Of a DNA stretch of 64,000 nucleotides, positions 43,527-52,840 are shown one piece after another; position 1 is the stretch's first letter; the number at the start of each line of letters is the position of its first letter. Under the pieces are notes generated by a model. The model saw only the letters and a list, made by a program, of their open reading frames with translations. It did no database searches and was not told where the DNA came from. The stretch is taken from NCBI GenBank assembly GCA_902364975.1, contig CABJFQ010000005.1, positions 1 to 64,000 on the forward strand. The letters are read 5' to 3'. Origin of the DNA: Coriobacteriaceae bacterium (GTDB taxonomy: Bacteria > Actinomycetota > Coriobacteriia > Coriobacteriales > Coriobacteriaceae). The position numbers were made by a program, and so were the translations under genes.

Positions 43527-44243
43527 ATGCCGGGCTTGGGAACAATCATCAACGTTGCGCTTTTAGTTGCGGGCGGTCTTTTGGGATTAGCGGGCGGCCG
43601 CTTCATTACACCGCGCATCCAAGACACGCTCATGAAAGCATCGGGGCTGTGCGTCCTGTTTATCGGCCTGGGCGGCACCATGCAAAAGATGCTCATCATC
43701 GATGGAAAGGCGCTAGCGACCACCGGTACCACCATGCTCATCGTCTCATTTGCGCTCGGTTCGCTCATCGGCGAGGCCATCAACTTGGAGGCCGCCATCG
43801 AGAACCTTGGCGAATGGCTCAAGCGCAAGACTGGCAGTGAGGGCGATAACGAGTTCACCAACGCTTTTGTCTCGACTTCACTCACCGTGTGCATCGGCGC
43901 CATGGCCATTGTGGGATCGATCCAGGACGGCCTGCTCGGCGACTGGTCAACGCTTGCCCTCAAGGGCGCACTGGACTGCATCATCGTCTGCACCATGACG
44001 GCCTCGCTTGGCCGCGGCTGCATCTTCTCCGCCCTGCCCGTCGCCGTGTTCCAGGGGACGATCACGTTGTTTGCCGGCGCGCTCTCCCCCATCATGACCA
44101 CAGCAGCCCTCAACAGCCTTTCGCTCGTAGGCTCCATGCTCATCTTCTGCGTCGGCGTCAACCTCATCCGTCCTCAGACCTTCCGCACGGCCAATATGCT
44201 TCCCTCCGTCGTCATCGCCGTCATATACGCCCTCCTGTTCTAA
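43527..44243 (+). CDS. DUF554 family membrane protein
   Basis: A 238-aa protein with seven or so hydrophobic segments, starting MPGLGTIINVALLVAGGLLG. The phrases LFIGLGGTMQKML, GSLIGEAINLEAAIENLGEW and FVSTSLTVCIGAMAIVGSIQ match DUF554 (YdfK-like) proteins, whose function is unknown. The ATG at 43527 follows AGGAGG; a frame from 43458 is less likely. It lies between the secreted cluster and the TerB operon but has its own start region. Confidence 0.88.
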   Translation: MPGLGTIINVALLVAGGLLGLAGGRFITPRIQDTLMKASGLCVLFIGLGGTMQKMLIIDGKALATTGTTMLIVSFALGSLIGEAINLEAAIENLGEWLKRKTGSEGDNEFTNAFVSTSLTVCIGAMAIVGSIQDGLLGDWSTLALKGALDCIIVCTMTASLGRGCIFSALPVAVFQGTITLFAGALSPIMTTAALNSLSLVGSMLIFCVGVNLIRPQTFRTANMLPSVVIAVIYALLF

Positions 44244-44285
44244 ATCTAGCAACGCAGCGGTATCTCGAACATCTGTTTGATGCTG

Positions 44286-44294
44286 TGCTATGAT
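44286..44294 (+). promoter_or_regulatory. Extended -10 promoter of the TerB operon
   Basis: TGC directly before TATGAT gives an extended -10 box, 36 bp before the GTG start of the TerB-type gene. No good -35 box is present, which extended -10 promoters can do without. Confidence 0.5.
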
Positions 44295-44330
44295 ATGAGG
44301 TCACCGTAGCTGCGTTCGAGAGGAGGAGCG

Positions 44331-46070
44331 GTGGCCGACCAGGACATCAAGATGCTCATCGAGCGCATTATGGCCGAGGCCCGGACCCATCAGTCCGCCC
44401 GCTTCTCAAACGAAACCTACGCAGACGAGCCGATTCTCAAAACCGGCCGACAGATGCAGAATTTCCTCCCCGACCAGTACCGTAAAATGCGCGAGATATC
44501 GCGCTGGCAGGATGACCCCAAGGGCGGTGCGGGCCGCTGGCTTTCGGAAGCCGAGCTTTTTTACCGCCAGGGCCTGCTGATGGCCGACTTTGAGGACGAC
44601 TGTCCCTACAACGGCACCTTTAAGTCGTACTTTCCCACCTACAACGCCATGAGCGACCGGCAACTGCGCGGCTACTTTACCTGGCGTGCCCAAGTGCGCC
44701 GCGGAACCGTCGAGGAAACGTCTACGTCCTTTGCCTTTCTGTATCTCTATGAGCTGATCTGCGGCATTGGCGTAGATAATCCACTCGATGGTTTTAACAA
44801 GATCAAGGCTTTTTGGGATGTCTATCGCGCCTTCGAGCCCGGCATCGACCGGTTTGCGCGCGTGTGGCTGCAAGATTACGCCGTGTTCCACGGGCTCGAC
44901 CCCAAGCTGCTTCGCGACTCTAAAACCGTCATGTTCGATAACGCCCTTATCGAACTGCGGCGCGCGGCACGAGACCTTGTACCGGCACCGTCCGGCCAGA
45001 CCCCTAAGCGTCGCAAAACCTCCGAGCCCACGCTCCCCCTTCCGCCCGATGAGGTGCGCGAGGAGCGACTCATGGCCGCCATCAACGCCCTCTCCACGTA
45101 CAACCTAAGTAGCTCGCGGCTCGACCGCAGCCACCACCGTGATCTGCGCCACGTGGCGTGCGCCGTGTATGTCCGCATGGCGCGCTACTATGACACGCAC
45201 CGAAAGACCGGCATCGTGGCAAGTTTATTTGGGGAGGAGACGGCCATGCCCTACACCATGTTTGCCTCGGCCGTATTCTTTGCGCCCGAGCGCCACGAGG
45301 ACTGCGAATACCGTCTGGACCCCATCCATATCTACCGTTGCCAAAACGGTTTTTGGGAATGCATGCGGATTCACGGTAGCAGGCAAAAGAGCAGCAAGCT
45401 CGGTGAAATGATGCGCGCCTGCGACCAACGCCTGCGCCTGGCGCTGGACCCCGCCCATCCCCTTAAGGAAGAAAAGGTCCCCAAATATCTGGCCAAGATT
45501 ATCGATGACGAGATTGTGGCATGGCTTTCGTGGGACGCCGCACACCAGCCCGTCAAGATCGATATCGATTTGAGCCAGCTGGGGCACATTCGGAGCGCTG
45601 CCGCACAAACGCGCGAAGCGCTTTTGATCGACGAGGAACGCGAGGACGGCACGCTTGCGGATGCCGAGGTGACAGTTGCCGAACGACGGGAAGCCAAGCC
45701 CGTGGCCGGCACGATCGCCGAACCAGTCGCGACGACCATGCAGCAGGACGAGGCTAGCGAGCCGACCATCTCCACCGAGCAGTTTGGCGTCGTGGCCCCG
45801 CTCCTCGCACCAGCACCCACGTCCGCTGACACCGCGTCCGCACTCGATCCCGCCGCAGACGCCTATCTTCGAGCACTACTCGAGCAAAACGCAGCGCAGA
45901 CGGCATCGGCGGTGGCGCAGTCGGGCAAGAGTGAGGACATGCTTGTCGATACCATCAACGAGGCGCTCTTTGACCTGGTGGGAGACACCGTTATCGAATT
46001 CGGCGCGGCAGGGCCGCAGATTATCGAGGACTACGAAGCAGACGTGAGAGGATACCTAGACCATGAGTGA
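44331..46070 (+). CDS. TerB-N/TerB-C domain protein
   Basis: A 579-aa protein and first gene of a three-gene unit. Residues about 60-280 match the TerB-N domain (ISRWQDDPKGGAGRWLSEAE, then FKSYFPTYNAMSDRQLRGYF). The end (about 515-575) matches TerB-C: MLVDTINEALFDLVGDTVIE and IIEDYEADVRGYL. The middle is not recognised, and a low-complexity Ala/Glu/Thr stretch precedes TerB-C. TerB-N and TerB-C proteins are tied to stress and phage-defence gene sets in the work on Ter systems. GTG start with AGGAGGAG upstream. It overlaps the ATPase gene by 8 nt. Confidence 0.82.
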   Translation: MADQDIKMLIERIMAEARTHQSARFSNETYADEPILKTGRQMQNFLPDQYRKMREISRWQDDPKGGAGRWLSEAELFYRQGLLMADFEDDCPYNGTFKSYFPTYNAMSDRQLRGYFTWRAQVRRGTVEETSTSFAFLYLYELICGIGVDNPLDGFNKIKAFWDVYRAFEPGIDRFARVWLQDYAVFHGLDPKLLRDSKTVMFDNALIELRRAARDLVPAPSGQTPKRRKTSEPTLPLPPDEVREERLMAAINALSTYNLSSSRLDRSHHRDLRHVACAVYVRMARYYDTHRKTGIVASLFGEETAMPYTMFASAVFFAPERHEDCEYRLDPIHIYRCQNGFWECMRIHGSRQKSSKLGEMMRACDQRLRLALDPAHPLKEEKVPKYLAKIIDDEIVAWLSWDAAHQPVKIDIDLSQLGHIRSAAAQTREALLIDEEREDGTLADAEVTVAERREAKPVAGTIAEPVATTMQQDEASEPTISTEQFGVVAPLLAPAPTSADTASALDPAADAYLRALLEQNAAQTASAVAQSGKSEDMLVDTINEALFDLVGDTVIEFGAAGPQIIEDYEADVRGYLDHE

Positions 46071-47367
46071 TACCGCATCCGCAGCACCCCGCGTGCCCAA
46101 GCGCGTCGCTGCCGTCATTCTCAACTCGCTCAAGGGCGGCGTGGTCCCGCGCATCGGCCTTCCTTACATCACCGTAGGGCGCGAGGTCGAGATCCGCGCC
46201 CTGCTCACCGATTTAAGTCTCATCGCCGATGGCGGCGCGAGCTTCCGCTTTTTAGTCGGTCGCTACGGCGCCGGTAAGAGCTTTTTGCTCCAGACCATCC
46301 GCACGCACGCCATGGGCGAGGGATTCGTCGTCGCCGATGCCGACTTGTCGCCCGAGCGACGCCTGCAGGGCGGTCAGGGGCAGGGCCTTGCCACCTACCG
46401 CGAGCTCATCCGCAATATATCGACCAAGACGCGCCCCGAGGGCGGTGCGCTCAACCTTATTCTGGATCGCTGGGTCGCCTCGTGTGCCAACGTCGACGAG
46501 TCGGTCGTCAATGCCCAACTGACCCCGCTCGAGGAGATGGTCCACGGCTTCGACTTCACCCGCATGCTTCGCCGCTATCGCACGGCCGTATCCGAGGGCG
46601 ACGAAGAGGCCATGAGCCGCGTGACCAAATGGATCCGCGGCGAATACCGCACCAAGAGCGAGGCTCGCGCCGAACTGGGGTCCTCAACCATCATCAGCGA
46701 CGATGACTGGTACGACTACGTCAAACTCATCGCGCGTTTTTTGGTTTGCAGCGGCTACAAGGGCATGCTGGTGCTCATCGACGAGCTCGTGAATCTGTAT
46801 AAGATTCCCAACGCCATCACGCGCCAGTACAACTACGAGAAGATCCTGACCATGTACAACGACACACTTCAGGGCAAGGCGCAGTACCTGGGCATGATCA
46901 TGGGCGGCACGCCGACCTCCATCGAGGACCGCCGCCGCGGTGTGTTTTCCTACGAGGCCCTACGCAGCCGACTCGCCCAGGGCCGCTTTGCGCGCGAGGA
47001 CCTTAAGGACATGCTTGCGCCCATCATCCGCCTGCAACCACTCACCTACGAGGAGTTGCTGGTGCTGATCGAAAAACTCATGCAAATTCACGCCGGCTAC
47101 TTTGGCTGGACGCCCACGCTGACCGAAAACGACTTGGTTGACTTCCTCAAGATTGAGTTCGGTCGTGTGGGAGCCGACACGCACCTGACGCCGCGCGAGG
47201 TCATTCGTGACTTTATCGAGTTGCTCGACATCCTATGCCAAAACCCCGACGCCAACGTGGCCGAGCTGCTGCAAAGCGTCGGCGGCGACACGCTAGCGCC
47301 GGCGACCGCAACAGGCGACACCGATACCGCAGGCGGCGACCGCAATTTCGCCGAGTTCACCATCTAA
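46063..47367 (+). CDS. BrxD-like P-loop ATPase
   Basis: A 434-aa AAA-type ATPase of the DUF2791/BrxD family. Walker A is FLVGRYGAGKSFLLQ (about residue 68), Walker B MLVLIDELVNL (about 240), followed by YLGMIMGGTPTSIEDRRRGV and LRSRLAQGRF, all typical. BrxD occurs in type 2 BREX phage-defence systems next to the helicase BrxHI. Here the other BREX genes (pglX, pglZ, pglW) are absent. It overlaps the TerB-type gene by 8 nt and the helicase gene follows after 116 nt, so the three act together. Confidence 0.85.
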   Translation: MSDTASAAPRVPKRVAAVILNSLKGGVVPRIGLPYITVGREVEIRALLTDLSLIADGGASFRFLVGRYGAGKSFLLQTIRTHAMGEGFVVADADLSPERRLQGGQGQGLATYRELIRNISTKTRPEGGALNLILDRWVASCANVDESVVNAQLTPLEEMVHGFDFTRMLRRYRTAVSEGDEEAMSRVTKWIRGEYRTKSEARAELGSSTIISDDDWYDYVKLIARFLVCSGYKGMLVLIDELVNLYKIPNAITRQYNYEKILTMYNDTLQGKAQYLGMIMGGTPTSIEDRRRGVFSYEALRSRLAQGRFAREDLKDMLAPIIRLQPLTYEELLVLIEKLMQIHAGYFGWTPTLTENDLVDFLKIEFGRVGADTHLTPREVIRDFIELLDILCQNPDANVAELLQSVGGDTLAPATATGDTDTAGGDRNFAEFTI

Positions 47368-47483
47368 CCTGCCAAAAATGGACAGGTTTATTTTGGTAGG
47401 TTTTATCTGGGCGAACGTTGAAGCAGTAATGCAGCAAGCCGTTGCCAGCCGCGTTGAGAGATTCGTTGTTGAAAGGAGGCCCC

Positions 47484-49928
47484 GTGAACGCCTTTGACCG
47501 CTACGCCCCGTTTATCCAAGACTTCATCTACTCCCACGATTGGGAGAGCTTGCGCTCTATCCAGGTTGCGGCGGCAGATTCCATCTTCAACACACAGGAC
47601 AATGTGCTCCTGACGGCATCCACGGCTTCCGGCAAAACCGAGGCAGCCTTCTTTCCCATCCTGACCGAGTTTTGGGAGAACCCGCCCGCAAGCGTGGGCG
47701 CCCTCTACATTGGCCCCCTCAAGGCGCTCATCAACGACCAATTCGTCCGCCTCAACGACCTGTGCGAAGAAGCCGATATCCCCGTCTGGCACTGGCATGG
47801 CGATGTCTCGCAATCACACAAGGCCAAACTCATCAAAAAACCGAGCGGCATCCTACAGATTACGCCCGAGTCGCTCGAGGCGCTCCTGATCCATAAGCAC
47901 ATGGCGATCCCTCGTATGTTTTGCGACCTGCGCTATGTGGTTATCGACGAAGTCCATTCGCTCATGCGCGGCGACCGCGGCGGGCAGACGCTCTGTCTTA
48001 TCGAGCGCCTCTCACGCATGGCAGGCGTGCAGCCCCGCCGCATTGGCCTTTCGGCCACCATCGGCGACCCCGAGCGCACGGGCGCCTTTCTCTCGCAGGG
48101 AACGGGGCGCGACTGCGTTATCCCCCGCTTTGAGGAACCGCGCCGCGTGTGGCGCATCTCCATGGAGCACTTCTACAACTCGGGCCCCCAGGCTCAGCAA
48201 CGAGGATTCGTAGGCACAGGTCCACAAGAAGCCGAGGTGCTTGCTTGCGAGCGTATTGAGACGGCGGCGCCCGCGGCGCTGCCCGCATCCGGACAAGACA
48301 TGTGCCACAGCGGACAGCTTACACAGGAAGAACACCGTCAACGTCGTGAGCAGGCGCGGGGCAAGGCCGCTCCCAAAGACCGTCGCACTTCCTCGGCCCC
48401 CGAGGGCGAAGTCGACATCCCACGAGCGACCGAGCAGGCGCTTCTCAACCCCACCGACACGGCGCCCGACAACGCCGACCCCGGCATGGGCTATATCTTT
48501 GAGCATACGCGCGGCCGCAAATGCCTGGTCTTTGCCAACTCGCGCGAGGAGGCAGAGGCCGTGTGCTCCATGCTGCGCAGCTACTGCGAGAGCCGGCACG
48601 AGCCCGACCGTTTTCTCATCCATCACGGCAATCTTTCGGCATCGCTACGCGAGACGGCCGAGGAGCTCATGCGCGACGAGGAGCAGACGCAGACAACCGT
48701 CACCACCTCTACGTTGGAGCTCGGTATCGATATCGGCCGCCTGGAGCGCGCCTTCCAGATTGACGCGCCGTTTACCGTCAGCTCCTTTTTGCAGCGCATG
48801 GGGCGCACAGGCCGTCGCGATCTTCCGCCCGAGATGTGGTTTGTCATGCGCGAGGAAGAGCCCGAGCCGCGCGCGATGATGCCCGAAACCATTCCCTGGA
48901 AGCTCCTGCAGGGTATCGCGCTCGTACAACTCTATCGCGAGGAAAAGTGGGTCGAGCCACCCGAGCTCGATCGTCTCCCCTACAGTCTGCTCTATCACCA
49001 GACCATGTCGACCCTCGCCAGCACCGGAGAGCTCACGCCGGCCGAACTTGCCCAGCGCGTGCTCACGCTCAGCTATTTCCACCGTGTCTCGGCAGACGAT
49101 TACCGTGTGCTGCTACGTCACCTCATTAAGATCGACCATATCCAGGTCACCGAGGGCGGTGGGCTCATCGTGGGTCTCGCGGGTGAGCGCATCATTAACA
49201 ACTTTAAGTTCTACGCCGTATTCCAGGAAAACGAGGAGTTCACCGTTCGCAGCGAGTCGGCCGAGTTGGGCACGATCGTCAATCCGCCACCGCCCGGTGA
49301 GCGCATCGCCATCGCCGGACACTGCTGGATTGTCGAGGAAGTGGACTGGAGGCGCCACACCGTCTTTGCCACGCAGGTCAAGGGCCGGGTGCCGGCCTAC
49401 TTTGGCGACTGCCCCGGCGACATCAATACACACGTACTCGAGCGCATGCGCAAGGCGCTCAACGAGCACGCGGCATATCCGTACCTTATGGGTAACGCAC
49501 GGGCCCGCTTAGCACAGGCTCGTCATACGGCCGAGATTTCGGGTGCGGGAACCAAGCCGCTCATCAACCTGGGCGGCGATACCTGGGTGCTCTTCCCCTG
49601 GCTGGGCAGCTACGCCTTTTTGGCGCTCGAGCGCATGCTCAAGATTAAATGTGCCGCGGAGCTGGGCCTTCGCGGACTCGACTCGTCACGCCCGTACTTT
49701 ATGCAGTTTAAGATGAAGGCCGACGAGGAGACGTTCTTTGAGGTGCTCGCCGCCGAGGCCGAGAAGGACTTCGATCCCATCGAGCTCGTCTATCCTGGCG
49801 AGGTGCCTTACTTTGACCGCTACGACGAGTTTGTTCCCGAAGAGCTCGTGCGCAAGGGCTTTGCCGAAGGCGTGCTCGACATAGAGGGCATGAAGCAGCG
49901 TGTCCGCAGCTGGTGCGACCACGCCTAG
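47484..49928 (+). CDS. Lhr/BrxHI-like DEAD-box helicase
   Basis: An 814-aa superfamily-2 helicase. Motif I LLTASTASGKTEAAFFP, Ib-like GPLKALINDQF, DEVH box VVIDEVHSLMRGDRGGQ, motif III LSATIGDP, motif VI QRMGRTGRRDLPPEM. Thereafter an Lhr-type C-terminal half follows. An about 90-residue charged insertion lies between the helicase lobes (about 230-320). The start is GTG 47484 with AGGAGG just upstream; a TTG 14 codons earlier is less likely. It is the third gene of the TerB-BrxD-helicase set and should unwind or translocate on nucleic acid. Confidence 0.88.
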   Translation: MNAFDRYAPFIQDFIYSHDWESLRSIQVAAADSIFNTQDNVLLTASTASGKTEAAFFPILTEFWENPPASVGALYIGPLKALINDQFVRLNDLCEEADIPVWHWHGDVSQSHKAKLIKKPSGILQITPESLEALLIHKHMAIPRMFCDLRYVVIDEVHSLMRGDRGGQTLCLIERLSRMAGVQPRRIGLSATIGDPERTGAFLSQGTGRDCVIPRFEEPRRVWRISMEHFYNSGPQAQQRGFVGTGPQEAEVLACERIETAAPAALPASGQDMCHSGQLTQEEHRQRREQARGKAAPKDRRTSSAPEGEVDIPRATEQALLNPTDTAPDNADPGMGYIFEHTRGRKCLVFANSREEAEAVCSMLRSYCESRHEPDRFLIHHGNLSASLRETAEELMRDEEQTQTTVTTSTLELGIDIGRLERAFQIDAPFTVSSFLQRMGRTGRRDLPPEMWFVMREEEPEPRAMMPETIPWKLLQGIALVQLYREEKWVEPPELDRLPYSLLYHQTMSTLASTGELTPAELAQRVLTLSYFHRVSADDYRVLLRHLIKIDHIQVTEGGGLIVGLAGERIINNFKFYAVFQENEEFTVRSESAELGTIVNPPPPGERIAIAGHCWIVEEVDWRRHTVFATQVKGRVPAYFGDCPGDINTHVLERMRKALNEHAAYPYLMGNARARLAQARHTAEISGAGTKPLINLGGDTWVLFPWLGSYAFLALERMLKIKCAAELGLRGLDSSRPYFMQFKMKADEETFFEVLAAEAEKDFDPIELVYPGEVPYFDRYDEFVPEELVRKGFAEGVLDIEGMKQRVRSWCDHA

Positions 49929-49956
49929 GACCAGTCTTTTTTTGGGACGGGGAGAC

Positions 49957-50835
49957 TTACTTGTCGTGGAGGGCCGCGCCGAGGAAGTCAGCATCGAAGG
50001 GCACGGCTTCGGCAAAGGTGTAGTCGCCGTCGCTGGCGATGAGCAGGTAGTTCTCCTCGCCACCGAACTCCGCATCGCCACACGGGACCACCCAGGCATG
50101 GGCGAACACCTCGAGCGCCGTGGCTGCGCAATCGCGCAGGAACGTCACGTCGCTCCCCTCGTTCGCGCTCACGATATTGGCCGCATAGATACCGCCGGGG
50201 TTCAGGCTGCCCCGCACCAAACGCATCGCCTCAACCGTCGCCAGCTCGCGTACGGGCTCGGCACCGCCAAAGCAATCGCTCACGACCACGTCGTAGCGAC
50301 GATGCCCCACGCTCGTCACGCCCAGGTACGAACGCGCCTCGGCGGTAATCACCCGCAGGCGATCGCCCGCCGTACGCTCCAGCTCGTCTAGGTAGAACCA
50401 ACGACGCGCTAGACGTGTAATCTCGGCATCGTACTCAATGACGTCCATGCGCAAACTCTCATGCAACATCAGCGCGAACTTGGGATAGGCAAACCCGCCG
50501 CCGCCCAGCATAAGCATGCGGTCGATGCCATGACCATAAGCGTCACGCATTGCGCCCTCGGCCTCAAACACGTCGTCAAACGCACGATAGTACGCAAAGA
50601 CGGGCTCCGCCCAACGTTCGCCAACGTAGCTTGCGCTTTGGTAGACGCCGCCTTGCACCAACACGCGAATCTCATCGCCGCCCTCATCGTGCACGCGTTT
50701 CACACGCGCCAACCCATTGCGGGTTCGCGCAACCTGCAGACAGGCAGCACGAACAGCGACGGCGGCCGCACCAAGCGCCGCGGCTCCCAGAGCAACGCCG
50801 GCAACGACGCCAGCAGAAACACTCGGCTTGTTCAT
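49957..50835 (-). CDS. Spermidine synthase-like methyltransferase-fold protein
   Basis: A 292-aa protein. An N-terminal hydrophobic stretch (about 8-30) could anchor it. The rest has the aminopropyltransferase-like pattern: MLMLGGGGFAYPKFAL, MDVIEYDAEITRLARRWF and VVSDCFGGAEPVRELATVEA, resembling SpeE and other Rossmann methyltransferases. Key residues for the putrescine site cannot be judged without alignment. It directly follows the elp3 gene (stop/start next to each other), so the two are cotranscribed. Confidence 0.8.
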   Translation of the reverse strand: MNKPSVSAGVVAGVALGAAALGAAAVAVRAACLQVARTRNGLARVKRVHDEGGDEIRVLVQGGVYQSASYVGERWAEPVFAYYRAFDDVFEAEGAMRDAYGHGIDRMLMLGGGGFAYPKFALMLHESLRMDVIEYDAEITRLARRWFYLDELERTAGDRLRVITAEARSYLGVTSVGHRRYDVVVSDCFGGAEPVRELATVEAMRLVRGSLNPGGIYAANIVSANEGSDVTFLRDCAATALEVFAHAWVVPCGDAEFGGEENYLLIASDGDYTFAEAVPFDADFLGAALHDK

Positions 50836-52743
50836 TTAGAGCTCCTTTTGCAGATAAAGGCCATGATCGTAAAAACCCAAATGGCGATAGTACTCGCGCG
50901 TACCAATCGCGCTGATCACGTTGATGCGCGCATAGCCCGCGTCCCGAGCAATATGGCACGCACACTCCACCAGCGACCGTCCCAACCCATGGTGCTGGGC
51001 TGCCTGGCCTTGATCCCCCACGCGCGCCGCCATGCCATACACGTGCACCTCGCGAATCATCGCCTCGTCCGGCGTCGTCGGCAACTCGTCCGCATGCGCG
51101 GCAACAAATGCGCGATCGGGCAGCGACAGCCGCAAAAAGCCCGCAATCTTGCCCTGCGGCGTCACCCACTGCAAAAAGCGCTCGTGCGTCACCGGCGTCT
51201 CGTACGTCACTTCTTCGTCAAGGGTCAACTCGCCCAGGTCGGCACCCGCCGTGCTGATCTCGCGATAGCGAATCTCACGCACCGTCGCACCGTCACCCCG
51301 AGCAGCCAGGCGGTTCTCAACGAGCTGACGCAGGTTGGGCTTCTTGTTGCCCACCATAATGTCGTCGGAGCTAAAGTCGCGAATCATGCGGCTGATGCGG
51401 CAGAACGCCGGCGTCACCACGATGTCATCGGCCAGTACGTCGAGCAGCTCTTCCTCGGTATAGGGGCGCCACTCGCCACGCTCGTAACAGCCCACCAGGC
51501 GCGAACCCTCGATGAGCGCACACGGGTAGACCTTGACCTCGTCGGGCATAAAGGCGCCCTCGGTCATAAAGCGCTCGTAGTCGCGCTTGTCACCCTCGGG
51601 CGTGGCGCCCAGCAAGTTGAGCATAAAATGCGCATGGATCTTAAAGCCAAACAGGCGCGCAAGCGAAAACGCGCGCTCGATCTGCGCCACCGAAATGCGA
51701 CGCTCGTTGATATCGAGCAGATGCTGGTCGAGGCTCTGGATGCCCATCTGGATCTTGGTACAGCCCAGACGACGGATGAGCGTGAGCGCCTGCGGCGTTA
51801 CAGCATCGGGGCGCGTCTCGATAACGAGTCCCACCACGCGATGCTTCGCCGTCTCGTTGATGCGTTGCTGCTGCTCAAGCTCCTCCATCGTTGCCGCCTG
51901 CCACTCGGCGACCTCGCCCCACGGCGTGCCGGGGCCGTACAGACAACGCACCGCGCGGTTATAGCCGCCCACGGCAGCATCCACACGCCCCTGCTCGTCG
52001 GCAACGCCGGCAGCGAGCTTGGCCTCGTCTGTCGCAATGCCGGCAGCCCGATAGCGCTCGCGGCGCTCTGTTACCACCGGCGGCAGGGCATCGGCGGGAG
52101 CATCATCGAGCAGGCGCCCTGCCTCGGCACGGCTGATGCCCGGACGCGCCAACATGGGGTTTGCCGCCACGCCGGCGACGGCATCGTCATTGAGCGCACG
52201 GAAGAGCTCCGACATAAACCATGCCTGATACCCTTGCGGATAGTCGCTCCAGGTACCACCGAGCACGATGAGCTCTATCTTGTCGGTCGCATGCCCCATC
52301 TGCGAAAGCGCGGTCAGACGAGCGCTCACCTGCAGATACGGATCGAAGCAGTTTTGCTCCGCACGGGCACACGCCGGCTCAGCGTGCAGATAGCTCTTGG
52401 GCATGCGCAGATCGTTGGGACAAAATAGGCAATCGCCCGAGCATGGCCAGGGCTTGGTGATGACGGTAATGGTCGCCACGCCCGAAGCCGTGCGGCGCGG
52501 CTTCATGCGCAGCACCTGCAGCAGTTGGCGTTCCAGATCGGAATCGACATTCCACGCAGCCCACCGAGCCGGCTCCTCACGTTTAACCCGCTGGTAGAAC
52601 GGCAGCAGACGGCGCTTGGCCAAATCACGTTTGTCGGCACCCTCACGGCGCGCCTCGGCATGTATCAGTTTGACGAGCGCTTTGTCATCCACGGTCTCGC
52701 CGCGACGCAGAGCCTCGAGTATGTTCAAGATAATCTGTTCCAT
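50836..52743 (-). CDS. elp3: Elp3-type tRNA uridine-34 acetyltransferase, radical SAM/GNAT
   Basis: A 635-aa protein with the radical-SAM cluster motif CSGDCLFC in KPWPCSGDCLFCPND (about residue 107), later ELIVLGGTWSDYPQGYQ and IQMGIQSLDQHLLDINERR, and a C-terminal GNAT acetyltransferase part with QAAQHHGLGRSLVECACH and REYYRHLGFYDHGLY. Both parts match Elp3, the catalytic subunit of eukaryotic/archaeal Elongator that makes cm5U34 in tRNA. In bacteria, Elp3 stands alone and is rare. The acetyl-CoA-binding GLGRSL motif is intact. It is followed at once by the aminopropyltransferase-like gene. Confidence 0.92.
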   Translation of the reverse strand: MEQIILNILEALRRGETVDDKALVKLIHAEARREGADKRDLAKRRLLPFYQRVKREEPARWAAWNVDSDLERQLLQVLRMKPRRTASGVATITVITKPWPCSGDCLFCPNDLRMPKSYLHAEPACARAEQNCFDPYLQVSARLTALSQMGHATDKIELIVLGGTWSDYPQGYQAWFMSELFRALNDDAVAGVAANPMLARPGISRAEAGRLLDDAPADALPPVVTERRERYRAAGIATDEAKLAAGVADEQGRVDAAVGGYNRAVRCLYGPGTPWGEVAEWQAATMEELEQQQRINETAKHRVVGLVIETRPDAVTPQALTLIRRLGCTKIQMGIQSLDQHLLDINERRISVAQIERAFSLARLFGFKIHAHFMLNLLGATPEGDKRDYERFMTEGAFMPDEVKVYPCALIEGSRLVGCYERGEWRPYTEEELLDVLADDIVVTPAFCRISRMIRDFSSDDIMVGNKKPNLRQLVENRLAARGDGATVREIRYREISTAGADLGELTLDEEVTYETPVTHERFLQWVTPQGKIAGFLRLSLPDRAFVAAHADELPTTPDEAMIREVHVYGMAARVGDQGQAAQHHGLGRSLVECACHIARDAGYARINVISAIGTREYYRHLGFYDHGLYLQKEL

Positions 52744-52760
52744 GCCCCCATTGTAAAGGC

Positions 52761-52796
52761 AAAGGCGCCGGAGCCGATCTCGGCTTCGGCGCCTTC
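52761..52796. terminator. Bidirectional terminator between elp3 and the DUF4097 gene
   Basis: AAGGCGCCGGAGCCGA and TCGGCTTCGGCGCCTT pair around two bases. It can end the minus-strand DUF4097 transcript before elp3 begins. Confidence 0.7.
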
Positions 52797-52840
52797 ATCA
52801 AAGAGCATGCCTATATGCACCAATCTCCGAAAACCGCATG

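Noticed and set aside
44331-49928. Complete BREX system
   Set aside because: Only BrxD- and BrxHI-like genes are present; methylase PglX, phosphatase PglZ and others are absent on both sides.
50461-52428. 655-codon plus-strand frame opposite elp3
   Set aside because: It is antisense to a clear Elp3 with all motifs, is rich in Arg/His/Ala from GC3 bias, and resembles no protein.
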